A stretch of DNA of 64,000 nucleotides from Rhizobium sp. Q54 (lineage in GTDB: Bacteria; Pseudomonadota; Alphaproteobacteria; ATCC43930; CGMCC-115725): positions 1 to 64,000 of the forward strand of contig CAMATN010000002.1 in assembly GCA_945861155.1 (NCBI GenBank), in the 5' to 3' direction. Positions 26,483 to 37,549 of the stretch are shown here, piece by piece. The position numbers and the translations under genes were made by a program. Positions within the stretch are counted from its first letter, which is position 1; each line of letters opens with the position of its first letter. Under the pieces are notes generated by a model that searched no databases, was not told the origin of the DNA, and worked only from the letters and a program-made list of their open reading frames with translations.

Positions 26483-27070
26483 GTGAACGGACAGACCCCG
26501 CCGCGTCCGGCGGGGGCCGCCTTGCCGCTGTCGGGCGGCGCCCTGTCAGTCGTCCCCCTGTCAGTCGTCCCCCTGTCAGTCGTCCCCCTGCCGGTCGTCC
26601 CCCTGGCGGTCGCGGCCCTGTCGGCCGTGCCGCTCTCGGTCATGCATCGAGCTTGTTTTCCGGACGATCCGTGGGATGCGGCCGCGTTCGAGCGGCTCCT
26701 CGTGCTGTCCGGCGTGTTCGGTCATGTCGCCTGGCAAGGCGGCGACCCGGCCGGCTTCATCCTGGCGCGCGACCTCGGCGAGGAAGCGGAAATCTTGTCG
26801 GTCGGCGTGTTGCCCCTGTATCGCCGGCGGGGCGTCGGGCGGGCTTTGATCGAAACCGTTGTCGCCGACGCCAAGGACCGCCCGATCGCGTCCATCGTCC
26901 TTGAAGTCGCAAGCGACAACGAGCCGGCGCGCCGGCTCTACGCCACCTTGGGGTTTACCCAAGTTGGCCGGCGACCGCGCTATTATCGCCGCGAAACCGG
27001 AATCGCCGATGGATTGATCCTGCGCCGTGGCATTGACCGCGGCATTACAGGCGAAATCTCGCTCCGCTAA
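26483..27070 (+). CDS. rimI: Ribosomal-protein-alanine N-acetyltransferase RimI-like (GNAT) with repeat-expanded N-terminus
   Basis: [72 protein letters not shown] start 26483. Confidence 0.9.
   Translation: MNGQTPPRPAGAALPLSGGALSVVPLSVVPLSVVPLPVVPLAVAALSAVPLSVMHRACFPDDPWDAAAFERLLVLSGVFGHVAWQGGDPAGFILARDLGEEAEILSVGVLPLYRRRGVGRALIETVVADAKDRPIASIVLEVASDNEPARRLYATLGFTQVGRRPRYYRRETGIADGLILRRGIDRGITGEISLR
26541..26645 (+). repeat. 15 bp tandem repeat array in rimI 5' end (7 units, first 3 identical)
   Basis: CCCTGTCAGTCGTCC x3 followed by four diverged 15 bp units; encodes (LSVVP)n. Confidence 0.95.
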
Positions 27071-27291
27071 AATGGTTTCGGAAATTTTGCTGGATCGCCG
27101 CGGTCAGACGCCCACGGGAGCGACCATCCGAGCCGGTTTTCGCCCCGTCTGTACTCGATTTTTCTGCGATTGGCGCGTTCGGGAACTTGCCGCATCTGAC
27201 GCCAGGCACAAATTCATGCCTAAATCCCGTATTGCGTTGCGATCGGCGATTATTTATATTTTCCGATCAATCGAATACCAGGAAGAGCGTT

Positions 27292-27708
27292 ATGGATAAC
27301 AGTGAGCAAGCGAACGACTTGCTAACCTTGACCACGGAAATCGTGGCCGCGCACGTGTCCAACAACTCGGTGGCTCTGAACGATCTGCCGCAGCTGATCA
27401 ATCAAGTCTACTATTCGCTTGCCAATATCGGCGTCGCCCCGGCCGTGCCTGCGGTGCGCCCGCAACCCGCGGTCAGCGTCAAGAAATCGGTCCAGCCCGA
27501 TTACATCGTCTGTCTCGAAGACGGCAAGAAGCTCAAGATGCTGAAGCGGCATCTGAAGACCTCTTACAACATGTCGCCCGAGGCGTACCGCGATCGCTGG
27601 GGCCTGGCGCCGGATTATCCGATGGTCGCGCCGAATTACGCCCAGCAGCGCAGCCGGCTGGCCAAGGAGATCGGCCTCGGCACGCGGGCGCGACGCGCGC
27701 GGGTCTGA
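27292..27708 (+). CDS. MucR/Ros family transcriptional regulator
   Basis: [64 protein letters not shown]. Confidence 0.97.
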   Translation: MDNSEQANDLLTLTTEIVAAHVSNNSVALNDLPQLINQVYYSLANIGVAPAVPAVRPQPAVSVKKSVQPDYIVCLEDGKKLKMLKRHLKTSYNMSPEAYRDRWGLAPDYPMVAPNYAQQRSRLAKEIGLGTRARRARV

Positions 27709-27841
27709 GTGCTGCCGATTTTGGCGGGAGTCTCGGTAGTGTCTCAGTTTGATGGGACACTCCCAGGGTCTCGGGGGCATAGGCTGGTTGGCTGGGTTCG
27801 GCTATAGTGGCGGCGGTATGCTCCGCCCGGATCGCGAGTCG

Positions 27842-28273
27842 ATGACTTCCCGCCTCGAGCAAATATGTCTCGACAAAGGGTTAAGGATGACTGAGCAACG
27901 CCGCGTCATCGCGCGCGTGCTGTCCGATTCGGCCGACCATCCCGATGTCGAGCAGGTCTATCGGCGCGCCACCGAAATTGATCCGCGGATCAGCATCGCC
28001 ACGGTCTATCGCACCGTGCGGCTGTTCGAGGAGGCGAACATTCTCGCGCGCCACGATTTCGGCGACGGCCGAGCGCGCTATGAGGAAATGCCGAGCGCGC
28101 ATCACGACCATCTGATCGATCTGCAAAGCGGCCGGGTCGTCGAGTTCCGCAACGAGGAGATCGAAAAGCTGCAGGAAATCATCGCCGACAAGCTCGGCTA
28201 CGAGCTGGTTGGCCACCGTCTCGAACTCTACGCCGTGCCCCGGCGCGGCAAGCAACGACCGGACGAGGTATGA
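27842..28273 (+). CDS. Fur family transcriptional regulator
   Basis: MTSRLEQICLDKGLRMTEQRRVIARVLSDSADHPDVEQVYRRA...ATVYRTVRLFEEANI; AHHDHLID. Confidence 0.93.
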   Translation: MTSRLEQICLDKGLRMTEQRRVIARVLSDSADHPDVEQVYRRATEIDPRISIATVYRTVRLFEEANILARHDFGDGRARYEEMPSAHHDHLIDLQSGRVVEFRNEEIEKLQEIIADKLGYELVGHRLELYAVPRRGKQRPDEV

Positions 28274-28307
28274 TGCCACACCCGCGCCGAATGCAGGGTC
28301 GGCTCGC

Positions 28308-29186
28308 GTGATCGCCGCTAGTGCTGCCCAGCGGCCGATCCCGCCGATCGATCCGGCGCCCACGCTGCCGGAGGCGGACGGCGCCGCCGGCCGGATCGTC
28401 GATATCGTCTCGGGCTCGCTGCAGGTGCGTCTCGCGGAAAACGCCGCGGACATCGATGCCGCGCTGGCTCTGCGCTACCGCATCTTTTACGAGATCATGG
28501 GCGCGAAGCCGCTGCCCGGGACCGAGCAGCACCGCCGCGACCGTGACGGCTACGACCAGATCTGCGATCACCTGCTGGTGCTCGACCATAGCCGCGGCAG
28601 CGGCGCCGAGGCGGTCGTCGGGACCTATCGGCTGATCCGGCGCGACGCGGCGTCGCGTCTGGGCGCATTCTACTCGGCCGCCGAATACGACATCGCGCCG
28701 CTGATCGCCTATCCCGGCGAAATACTCGAGCTCGGCCGGTCCTGCGTCGACGCCGGATACCGGGCGCGGCCGGTCATGCAACTGCTGTGGAGCGGCATCG
28801 CATCCTATGTCTATCGCTATGAAATCGCACTGATGTTCGGCTGCGCCAGCCTGCCCGGCACCGATCCTGAAGCGCTGGCCTTACCGCTCTCCTATCTCTA
28901 CCACCACCATTTGGCTCCGCCGGCGCTGCGGGCGCGCGCCTTGCCCGAGCGGTTCGTCGACATGCGCCTTTTGGATCCGGCGACGCTCGATCCGCCGCGC
29001 AACCTTGCGGCGCTGCCGCCGTTGATAAAAGGCTATTTGCGCCTCGGCGGCTTTGTCGGCGACGGGGCGGTGATCGACCACCAATTCAACACCACCGATG
29101 TCTGCATCGTCGTAAAAACCGACCTCGTCGCCGAAAAATATTCGCGGCATTACGAACGGCAATCGAAAGAGACATGGGCGGCGTAG
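28308..29186 (+). CDS. GNAT/OlsB-like N-acyltransferase (ornithine-acyl-ACP acyltransferase family)
   Basis: LQVRLAENAADIDAALALRYRIFYEIMGAKPLPG...RDRDGYDQICDHLLVLD; followed by PlsC-like gene. Confidence 0.82.
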   Translation: MIAASAAQRPIPPIDPAPTLPEADGAAGRIVDIVSGSLQVRLAENAADIDAALALRYRIFYEIMGAKPLPGTEQHRRDRDGYDQICDHLLVLDHSRGSGAEAVVGTYRLIRRDAASRLGAFYSAAEYDIAPLIAYPGEILELGRSCVDAGYRARPVMQLLWSGIASYVYRYEIALMFGCASLPGTDPEALALPLSYLYHHHLAPPALRARALPERFVDMRLLDPATLDPPRNLAALPPLIKGYLRLGGFVGDGAVIDHQFNTTDVCIVVKTDLVAEKYSRHYERQSKETWAA

Positions 29187-30052
29187 ATCGCATGGGCTCG
29201 CCGGCGCTGCGGGCCTCCCGGCTGGCGGTCTATCTTGCCTGGACGCTGCTGTTGATGCCGGTGCAGGCCGGCGGCCTGTTGTTGCGGCGACCCTGGGTGG
29301 CGCGCTTTCCGCGCTTCTATCACCGAAGCTGCTGCCGCATGCTGGGCTTGCGGGTCCGTTCGATCGGGCGGCCGGTGACGGCCCGCCCGGTGCTGTTCGC
29401 CGCCAACCATGTCTCCTATCTCGACATCACGGTCTTCGGGTCGCTGCTCGCGGCTTCGTTCATTGCCAAGCACGAGGTCGCCGGCTGGCCGCTCTTCGGC
29501 TGGCTCGCGCGGCTGCAGCGATCAGTCTTCATCGATCGCCGGGTGCGCAGCACGGCGCACCAGCGCGACAGCATCGCCGGTCGGCTCGCCGCCAGGGAGG
29601 CGCTGATCCTGTTTCCCGAGGGAACGAGCGGCGACGGCAACCGGGTGCTGCCGTTCAAGAGCGCGCTATTCAGCGTCGCCGACCACTCGGCGACCGGACC
29701 GGTGACCGTCCAGCCCGTGTCGATCGCCTATACCAAACTCGACGGAATGCCGATCGGGCGCCGGTTGCGGCCGTTATTCTGCTGGTACGGCTCGATGTCC
29801 CTGGCGCCGCATTTGTGGCGGATGTTGGGCATGGGCACGGTCGAGGTCGTCGTCGAATTCCATCCGCCGACGACGCTGGCCGATTGCGGCTCGCGCAAGA
29901 TGCTGGCGCGCTATTGTCAGGAGCGCGTCATCAGCGGCGTCGCCAATGCGTTGAGCGGCCGGCATGAGCCTTCCGACGACGCGCCATCGGGGCCGCAGCG
30001 CCGGCCGGCCGGCGCCGATGCCCGGCGCTCGGATGGCCCGGCGCTCGCATGA
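29174..30052 (+). CDS. 1-acyl-glycerol-3-phosphate acyltransferase family (PlsC/OlsA-like)
   Basis: NHVSYLDI (NHxxxxD) and FPEGTSGDG motifs; overlaps the upstream acyltransferase gene. Confidence 0.9.
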   Translation: MGGVDRMGSPALRASRLAVYLAWTLLLMPVQAGGLLLRRPWVARFPRFYHRSCCRMLGLRVRSIGRPVTARPVLFAANHVSYLDITVFGSLLAASFIAKHEVAGWPLFGWLARLQRSVFIDRRVRSTAHQRDSIAGRLAAREALILFPEGTSGDGNRVLPFKSALFSVADHSATGPVTVQPVSIAYTKLDGMPIGRRLRPLFCWYGSMSLAPHLWRMLGMGTVEVVVEFHPPTTLADCGSRKMLARYCQERVISGVANALSGRHEPSDDAPSGPQRRPAGADARRSDGPALA

Positions 30053-30083
30053 CCCGGCTCGTTTGCCACCCGCCTAGGTGCCC

Positions 30084-31481
30084 ATGACAAAACACCTTTT
30101 TATCAAGACCTACGGCTGCCAGATGAATGTGTACGATTCGGCGCGCATGGCCGAGTTGATGACGCCGTTGGGCTATGCGCTGGCGGCGAGCCCCGAGGGC
30201 GCCGATTTGGTGATCCTCAATACCTGCCATATCCGCGACAAGGCGGCCGAGAAGGTGTTTTCCGAACTCGGCACGATCCGCCGGCTGAAAGAGGCGCGCG
30301 CACGACAGGGCGGCCGCATGATCGTCGCGGTCGCCGGCTGCGTCGCCCAGGCCGAAGGCGCCGAGATTTTCGAACGCGCGCCCTTTGTCGACCTCGTGTT
30401 CGGGCCTCAGACCTATCACAATCTGCCCGAGATGGTGGCGCGGGCGAGCCGCGCCGCCGGCGAGCGGGTGCTCGATACGAGCTTTCCGGCGGAACCCAAA
30501 TTCGATTTCCTGCCGCCGACCACGACCGCGCCGGGCGTCAGTGCGTTCTTGACCGTGCAGGAGGGGTGCGACAAGTTCTGCACCTTCTGCGTCGTGCCCT
30601 ATACGCGGGGCGCCGAGTACTCCCGCCCGGCGGCCGAGATCATCGCCGAGGCGCGCCTGCTGGTCGCGGGCGGCGCGCGCGAGATCACGCTGCTGGGCCA
30701 GAACGTCAACGCCTATCACGGCCATGCCCCGCCAGATGGACCAAATGGGGGCGAGTGGCGCCTCGGTGAACTGATCCGCGCCCTCGCCCGGATTCCCGGG
30801 CTCGCCCGCCTGCGCTACACGACGTCGCACCCGCGCGATGTCGATGACGGGCTCGTCGCGGCGCATCGCGACGTGCCGGAATTGATGCCGTTCCTGCATC
30901 TGCCGGTGCAGAGCGGCTCCGACCGGGTGCTCGCGGCGATGAACCGGCGGCACACCGCCGACCAATACCGCCAGACCGTCGGCCGGCTGCGCGGCGCCCG
31001 TCCGGATCTCGCTCTGTCGTCCGATTTCATCGTCGGCTTTCCGGGCGAAAGCGCGGCCGATTTCCAGGCGACCCTCGATCTGGTTGGCGAGATCGGATTC
31101 GCCCAGGCCTTCTCGTTCAAATACTCGCCGCGTCCCGGCACCCCGGCCGCGAGCGCCGGGGACCAGGTGCCGGAGCCGGTCAAGACCGAGCGGCTGGCCG
31201 CCTTGCAGGCCCTGCTGCGGGAGCAGCAGCGCGCGTTCGGCCAATCCTCGATCGGCCGAACCCTGCCGGTACTGTTCGAAAAGCCTGGCCGCCATCCGGG
31301 ACAGCTGGTCGGCCGCAGCCCCTATTCGCAAAGCGTCCATGCCGAAGCCGGGGCAGAGCGGATCGGCGATATCGTGCCGGTGACGATCCTCGATGCGCAG
31401 CCCAACAGCCTCGCCGGCGCGATCGAGCCGGAACCTCGTTCGTTGGCGGAGCCTCGTTTGCTGGCGGAGCACCGGGCGTGA
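30084..31481 (+). CDS. miaB: tRNA-2-methylthio-N6-dimethylallyladenosine synthase MiaB
   Basis: [37 protein letters not shown]. Confidence 0.97.
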   Translation: MTKHLFIKTYGCQMNVYDSARMAELMTPLGYALAASPEGADLVILNTCHIRDKAAEKVFSELGTIRRLKEARARQGGRMIVAVAGCVAQAEGAEIFERAPFVDLVFGPQTYHNLPEMVARASRAAGERVLDTSFPAEPKFDFLPPTTTAPGVSAFLTVQEGCDKFCTFCVVPYTRGAEYSRPAAEIIAEARLLVAGGAREITLLGQNVNAYHGHAPPDGPNGGEWRLGELIRALARIPGLARLRYTTSHPRDVDDGLVAAHRDVPELMPFLHLPVQSGSDRVLAAMNRRHTADQYRQTVGRLRGARPDLALSSDFIVGFPGESAADFQATLDLVGEIGFAQAFSFKYSPRPGTPAASAGDQVPEPVKTERLAALQALLREQQRAFGQSSIGRTLPVLFEKPGRHPGQLVGRSPYSQSVHAEAGAERIGDIVPVTILDAQPNSLAGAIEPEPRSLAEPRLLAEHRA

Positions 31482-32497
31482 GCGCGGTGCCGCCGCAGAT
31501 CGAGGCCGACCCCGCGGCCGCCGGGCGTGCCCAGCTCGAATTCGACGACAATCTGCTGCTGCCGGCGCTTTATGGCGAGCGCGACCAGCACCTCGACCGC
31601 ATCGAGCGCCAGCTCGGCGTCTCGCTGATGTCGCGCGGCAACCGGCTGTCGATCGCCGGGCCGGCCTCGGCGACCGAGGTGGCGCGGCTCGCCCTGACCC
31701 GGCTCTACGACCGGCTGAAGCACGGCCAGGAGATCGACCTCGCTGCGGTCGACGCGGCGATGCGGCTGGCCCAGGCGGGGGTCGAGGATAAGAGCCCCAG
31801 CCTGTGGCGCGAGGATGCCGGGTTCCGCACCAGGAAGCGCCGCGTCGCGCCGCGCTCGGCGGCGCAGGCCGACTATGTCAGGGCGATGCGCGAGCACGAG
31901 CTGGTGTTCGGCCTGGGGCCCGCCGGCACCGGCAAGACCTATCTCGCGGTGGCCGCCGCGATCGATCTGCTGATGGCCGGCAAGGTCGAGCGGATCATCC
32001 TGTCGCGCCCCGCGGTCGAGGCCGGCGAGCGGCTCGGCTTCCTGCCCGGCGATCTGCGCGACAAGGTCGATCCCTATCTGCGGCCGATCTTCGACGCGCT
32101 CAACGACATGATGCCGGCCGACCAGCTCGCCAAGCGCCTCGCCAGCACCGAGATCGAGGTGGCGCCGATCGCGTTCATGCGCGGGCGCACGCTGGCGCAC
32201 GCTTTCGTGATCCTCGACGAGGCGCAGAATACGACGCCGGTGCAGATGAAGATGTTCCTGACCCGGCTCGGCGAGGGCTCGCGCATGGTCGTCACCGGCG
32301 ACCCGACCCAGGTCGATCTGCCGATCGGGAGCCGTTCGGGCCTCGCCGACGCGCTCGAGGCGCTGCGCGGGATCGAGGATATCGGGATCGTGCGCTTTAC
32401 CGAAAAGGATGTGGTGCGCCATCCGATGGTGGCGCGTATCGTCGGCGCCTACGAGGCGCGCGACCGCGCCGCGCGCGGCGCCGAGTCGCCAGGCTAG
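31478..32497 (+). CDS. PhoH-like ATPase
   Basis: [76 protein letters not shown]. Confidence 0.96.
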   Translation: MSAVPPQIEADPAAAGRAQLEFDDNLLLPALYGERDQHLDRIERQLGVSLMSRGNRLSIAGPASATEVARLALTRLYDRLKHGQEIDLAAVDAAMRLAQAGVEDKSPSLWREDAGFRTRKRRVAPRSAAQADYVRAMREHELVFGLGPAGTGKTYLAVAAAIDLLMAGKVERIILSRPAVEAGERLGFLPGDLRDKVDPYLRPIFDALNDMMPADQLAKRLASTEIEVAPIAFMRGRTLAHAFVILDEAQNTTPVQMKMFLTRLGEGSRMVVTGDPTQVDLPIGSRSGLADALEALRGIEDIGIVRFTEKDVVRHPMVARIVGAYEARDRAARGAESPG

Positions 32498-32502
32498 CAA
32501 GG

Positions 32503-33012
32503 ATGAGCACCGCATCGGCGCAGGCATTTTCGATCGAGGTCTCGGTGTCCTGCGATGCCTGGCTGACCCTCTGTCCCGATGCGGAAGGGCTTGCCGAGAG
32601 CGCCGCGCGCGCTACGCTGGCGGATGCCATGGATCAGGCGAGCGCACCGCTGCTGATCGGCGTTATCCTGACCGACGACGCGGAGCAGCGCGAGCTGAAC
32701 CGCACCTATCGCGGCAAGGATGCGCCGACGAATGTTCTCTCCTTTGCGATTGCCGACCCCGCCGTCGCGCCTCCGCCCGGCGCGCCGATCCTGCTGGGCG
32801 ACGTCGTTCTCGCCTGCGAGACGATCGCGCGCGAGGCCGCCGAGCAGAACAAGCCCCTGCCCGACCATCTGCGCCACCTCGTCGTGCACGGCGTCCTGCA
32901 TTTGCTCGGGCTCGACCATCAGAGCGAGGCGGACGCCGCGATCATGGAAACGCGCGAGGTTGAGATATTGGCCCGCCTGGGGGTGCCAACCCCCTACCGC
33001 GACACGGTTTGA
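32503..33012 (+). CDS. ybeY: Endoribonuclease YbeY
   Basis: LNRTYRGKDAPTNVLSF and HLVVHGVLHLLGLDH. Confidence 0.96.
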   Translation: MSTASAQAFSIEVSVSCDAWLTLCPDAEGLAESAARATLADAMDQASAPLLIGVILTDDAEQRELNRTYRGKDAPTNVLSFAIADPAVAPPPGAPILLGDVVLACETIAREAAEQNKPLPDHLRHLVVHGVLHLLGLDHQSEADAAIMETREVEILARLGVPTPYRDTV

Positions 33013-33038
33013 CCCTGTAACCTGGACCGTCATCCTCG

Positions 33039-33989
33039 ATGAGCGACAGTGCGCCGCCCGATAGCGACGGCCGGCCTCGATACCATCCGCCGAAATCCAA
33101 CCACCCAAAAAACGGGGGAGGATCGCTGTCGCCGCTGCGCAAATTTCTGCGCCTGTTGCGCGGGTCGCGCGGGCCGCGGGACGCGCAGGCGACGATGGAC
33201 GCGCTGATCGCGGCCGCCGCGCTCGACGGCGACACGCCGATCACGCCGCAGGAGCGGTTCCTGATCGGGAACATCCTCAAGGTTCACGAATCCAACGCCG
33301 CCGACGTCATGGTGCCGCGGGTCGACATCGTCGCCCTCGACATCGACCAGCCCTTTGCCGAAGTCGTCAAATGCATGGTCGAGAACGGCCATTCGCGCGT
33401 TCCGGTCTATCGCGAGACGCTCGACGACGTGATCGGCTTTATCCATGTCAAGGATGTGCTGGCCCCGGTCGCCGACCGCCGTCCGGCCCGGCTGGAACGC
33501 CTGTTGCGCAAGGTCCTCTATGTCGCGCCCTCGGTGCCGATCCTCGATCTGCTGGTGCAGATGCGTCAGGCGCGAACCCATATCGCGATGGTGGTCGACG
33601 AGTTCGGCGGGATCGACGGGCTGGTCACGATCGAGGATTTGATCGAGGAGATCGTCGGCGATATCGAGGACGAGCACGATGTGCCCGAGACGCCGACGCT
33701 GATCGAGCGCCCCGACGGCAGCGTCATCGCCGACGCCCGGCTCCCGATCGAGGCGCTCGAGGAACTGCGCGGGTTGCGGTTGCGCCCGGGGAGCGACCAG
33801 GAATCGGTCGACACGCTGGGCGGCCTCGTTTTCACGCTGGCCGGCCGGGTGCCAAAGCGCGGCGAGGTGATCACCCATCCCGACGGCATCGAGTTCGAGG
33901 TGCTCGATGCCGACCCGCGGCGCGCCAAGCGCCTGCGGATACGCGGTCTGCCGGCGTCGATCGGCGGCAAAGGCGCGGCGAGTGCCTGA
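33039..33989 (+). CDS. CBS-domain CorC/HlyC-like transporter-associated protein
   Basis: VMVPRVDIVALDIDQPFAEV, RTHIAMVVDEFGGIDGLVTIEDLIEEIVGDIEDEHD. Confidence 0.94.
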   Translation: MSDSAPPDSDGRPRYHPPKSNHPKNGGGSLSPLRKFLRLLRGSRGPRDAQATMDALIAAAALDGDTPITPQERFLIGNILKVHESNAADVMVPRVDIVALDIDQPFAEVVKCMVENGHSRVPVYRETLDDVIGFIHVKDVLAPVADRRPARLERLLRKVLYVAPSVPILDLLVQMRQARTHIAMVVDEFGGIDGLVTIEDLIEEIVGDIEDEHDVPETPTLIERPDGSVIADARLPIEALEELRGLRLRPGSDQESVDTLGGLVFTLAGRVPKRGEVITHPDGIEFEVLDADPRRAKRLRIRGLPASIGGKGAASA

Positions 33990-35604
33990 AACCTCGCTGC
34001 TGCGCGCGCAGCCCGGCGCCCGGATCGAGACCGGATTGTGCCGGGTGGCGCACGAGCTTGCGGCGCTGACCGGGTGGCGGCGTTACGGGCTCGGCTTCCT
34101 GTGCGGCGCGCTGCTCGCCGGCGCGCTGCCGCCGGTCGATCTGACGCCGCTGATCTTTATCGCGTTCCCGGCCCTGCTGTGGCTCGACGAGGGCAGCGCG
34201 GGGCCGTCGGCTTCGGCCCGGCTCGGTTACGCGTTCGGGCTCGGTTTTTTCGTCGCCGGCCTCTATTGGATCGCGGCGGCGCTGTTTGTCGACATCGACC
34301 GGTTCTGGTGGGCGTTGCCGTTTGCGGTCGTCGGCTTGCCGGCGCTGCTGGCGTTGTTCCCGGCCGCCGCTCTTGGCGTCACCGGCTTCCTCGCGACGCG
34401 GCTGCGTCTCGCGCCCGCCGCGCGCGTGTGCCTGTTCGCGGTGGCGTGGAGCGCGGCCGAGTGGGCGCGCGGGCATTTCTTCACCGGCTTTCCGTGGAAC
34501 CTCGTCGGCTATGTCTGGTCGGGCGGTTTTCCGGGCGCCATCGCGATGTTGCAGAGCACCGCCTGGCTCGGCATTTACGGGCTGAGTTTTATGACGGTGC
34601 TCGCCGCCGCGCTGCCGGCGTTGCTGGGCGCCGCGTCGCTGCGGCCGCTGACGCCGGCGCGGCGCGCGGCGCCGGCGCTCGCCGCCGCCCTGCTGATCAT
34701 CGTCCCCGCGGTCGCCGGCATGATCCGGCTCGAGCAGCTTCCGACCCGAATGACCGGCGCCTGGGTGCGCTTGGTTCAGCCGGCAATTCCGCAATCGTTG
34801 AAATGGGACCCCGAGGCCGCGGAAAAAAACTTCCGACTGCTGATCGAGTTGAGCGGCGCGCCGGCGAAGCGGGCGCTTGCCGCGGTGCTGTGGCCGGAGG
34901 CGGCGGCGACCTTCCTGCTCGAACGCGACCCGGCGCGGCGGGCCGAGATCGCCGCGGTCGCGCCGAAGAACGGGTATGTGGTCACCGGCGCGCTGCGGGC
35001 TAATCCACCGCCCGCGCGGCCGACCCAAATCTGGAACAGTGTCGAGGCGATCGACCCGGCGGGTGCGATCCGCGCCCATTACGATAAGGCGCATCTCGTG
35101 CCGTTCGGCGAGTACGTTCCGTTCGGCAGCGTTCTGCCGATGACGAAAATAACCGCGGGCAGCATCAATCTGAGCCCTGGTCCGGGACCGCGGACGATGA
35201 CGCTTCCGGGGCTGCCCGCCTTTTCTCCGACGATCTGCTACGAGGCGATTTTCCCCGGCGCGGTTATCGACAGGGCGGCGCGCCCCGCCTGGATCTTCAA
35301 TGTCACGAATGACGCTTGGTACGGCAGGAGCTCGGGACCCTACCAGCATCTCGCGATCGCCCGGACCCGCGCCATCGAGGAGGGCCTGCCGCTGATCCGT
35401 GTCGCCAATAACGGCCTGAGCGCGGTGATTGACCCGGCCGGCCGGATTCTTGCCGGGATGGCTCTCGACACGATCGGGCATTTGGACACGGCGCTGCCGG
35501 CCGAAGCTGGGGCAACGCTATATGCGACCCTCGGCGATTGGATCCTGGTCGCGATGCTGGGGCTCGGCCTCGCTCCGGTATTGTTGCTGCCGCGCGCTCG
35601 CTGA
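33982..35604 (+). CDS. lnt: Apolipoprotein N-acyltransferase
   Basis: Polytopic N-terminus, nitrilase domain (YDKAHLVPFGEYVPF; TNDAWYGRSSGPYQHLAIARTRAIEEGLPLIRVANNG); GTG 33982. Confidence 0.95.
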   Translation: MPETSLLRAQPGARIETGLCRVAHELAALTGWRRYGLGFLCGALLAGALPPVDLTPLIFIAFPALLWLDEGSAGPSASARLGYAFGLGFFVAGLYWIAAALFVDIDRFWWALPFAVVGLPALLALFPAAALGVTGFLATRLRLAPAARVCLFAVAWSAAEWARGHFFTGFPWNLVGYVWSGGFPGAIAMLQSTAWLGIYGLSFMTVLAAALPALLGAASLRPLTPARRAAPALAAALLIIVPAVAGMIRLEQLPTRMTGAWVRLVQPAIPQSLKWDPEAAEKNFRLLIELSGAPAKRALAAVLWPEAAATFLLERDPARRAEIAAVAPKNGYVVTGALRANPPPARPTQIWNSVEAIDPAGAIRAHYDKAHLVPFGEYVPFGSVLPMTKITAGSINLSPGPGPRTMTLPGLPAFSPTICYEAIFPGAVIDRAARPAWIFNVTNDAWYGRSSGPYQHLAIARTRAIEEGLPLIRVANNGLSAVIDPAGRILAGMALDTIGHLDTALPAEAGATLYATLGDWILVAMLGLGLAPVLLLPRAR

Positions 35605-35672
35605 GCCGGGCCGGCGCAGATCGCGATCGGGGCGCATCTCACCTATTGCAAGTTGCGGCCCGACGTTGACGA

Positions 35673-35686
35673 CATACTATTGTATG
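35673..35686. promoter_or_regulatory. Small palindrome CATAC-TATT-GTATG upstream of the XRE regulator
   Basis: AT-rich inverted repeat 36 bp upstream of the XRE ORF, next to TTGACG. Confidence 0.35.
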
Positions 35687-35721
35687 CGCTATGACCACTC
35701 CGCTGATCAGCGCGGGGGTGT

Positions 35722-36228
35722 ATGGCGACATCGCAAATCATTCGGCGGCCGGGCCGGCCGAAATCAGACCAACCGAACCCGATCGACGTGCAGGTCGGGG
35801 CGCGGGTCCGGTTGCGCCGCAACATGCTCGGGCTCAGCCAGGAAAAGCTCGGCGAGGCGATCGGTCTGACCTTTCAGCAGGTCCAGAAATACGAGCGCGG
35901 CGCCAACCGCATCGGCGCCAGCCGGCTGCACGAGCTGAGCCGGGTGCTCGATGTGCCGGTCTCGTTCTTTTTCGACGACATGGACCCGGTGCGCGCGCCG
36001 GCCATCCCCGGCGGCTTCGCCGAGCCCCCGGCGGAGGCGTTCGAATCCGACCCGCTGCGCAAACGCGAGACGATCGAGCTGATCGAGGCCTATTTCGCGA
36101 TCGACGATGCGACCGTGCGCCGCCGCCTGTTCGAATTGGCCAAGGTGCTCGCCGCGGAGGGTGTGCGCGCGCTCGAAAAAGCGCGGGAGAGGCCAACGAA
36201 ACGGGGCCGGCGACAAGATCCCGCTTGA
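35722..36228 (+). CDS. XRE-family HTH transcriptional regulator
   Basis: VGARVRLRRNMLGLSQEKLGEAIGLTFQQVQKYERGANRIGASRLHELSRVLDVPVSFFF. Confidence 0.95.
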   Translation: MATSQIIRRPGRPKSDQPNPIDVQVGARVRLRRNMLGLSQEKLGEAIGLTFQQVQKYERGANRIGASRLHELSRVLDVPVSFFFDDMDPVRAPAIPGGFAEPPAEAFESDPLRKRETIELIEAYFAIDDATVRRRLFELAKVLAAEGVRALEKARERPTKRGRRQDPA

Positions 36229-36341
36229 CGCTTTTGCCGCGCCATTCGACAACGTGCCTCGCAGACGGGGGCACGGTCGCCGTCATCACCCATCCGACCG
36301 CGCCCGGTATTTGGCGGAAGCCGATTTAGGGAGATTGCCCG

Positions 36342-37502
<1,161 letters not shown>

Positions 37503-37521
37503 GCGGCCGCGCGGGGATCGT

Positions 37522-37549
37522 TTGACTGACGCGGCTTGACCGACGCGGG
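37522..37549 (+). repeat. 14 bp tandem duplication of the trmB start region
   Basis: TTGACTGACGCGGC (37522-37535) / TTGACCGACGCGGG (37536-37549). Confidence 0.9.

Noticed and set aside
27720-27770. Overlapping inverted repeats (GGGAGT.../AGTGTC...GACACTCCC) upstream of the fur-like gene
   Set aside because: Short and partly mutually exclusive stems; insufficient to call a riboswitch or operator without conservation data
33871-35481. 536 aa minus-strand ORF opposite lnt
   Set aside because: Shadow ORF, arginine-rich low-complexity translation
36229-36341. Possible SAM riboswitch upstream of metK
   Set aside because: Only a short CGTGCC/GGCACG stem is visible; no SAM-I or SAM-II core could be recognised by eye
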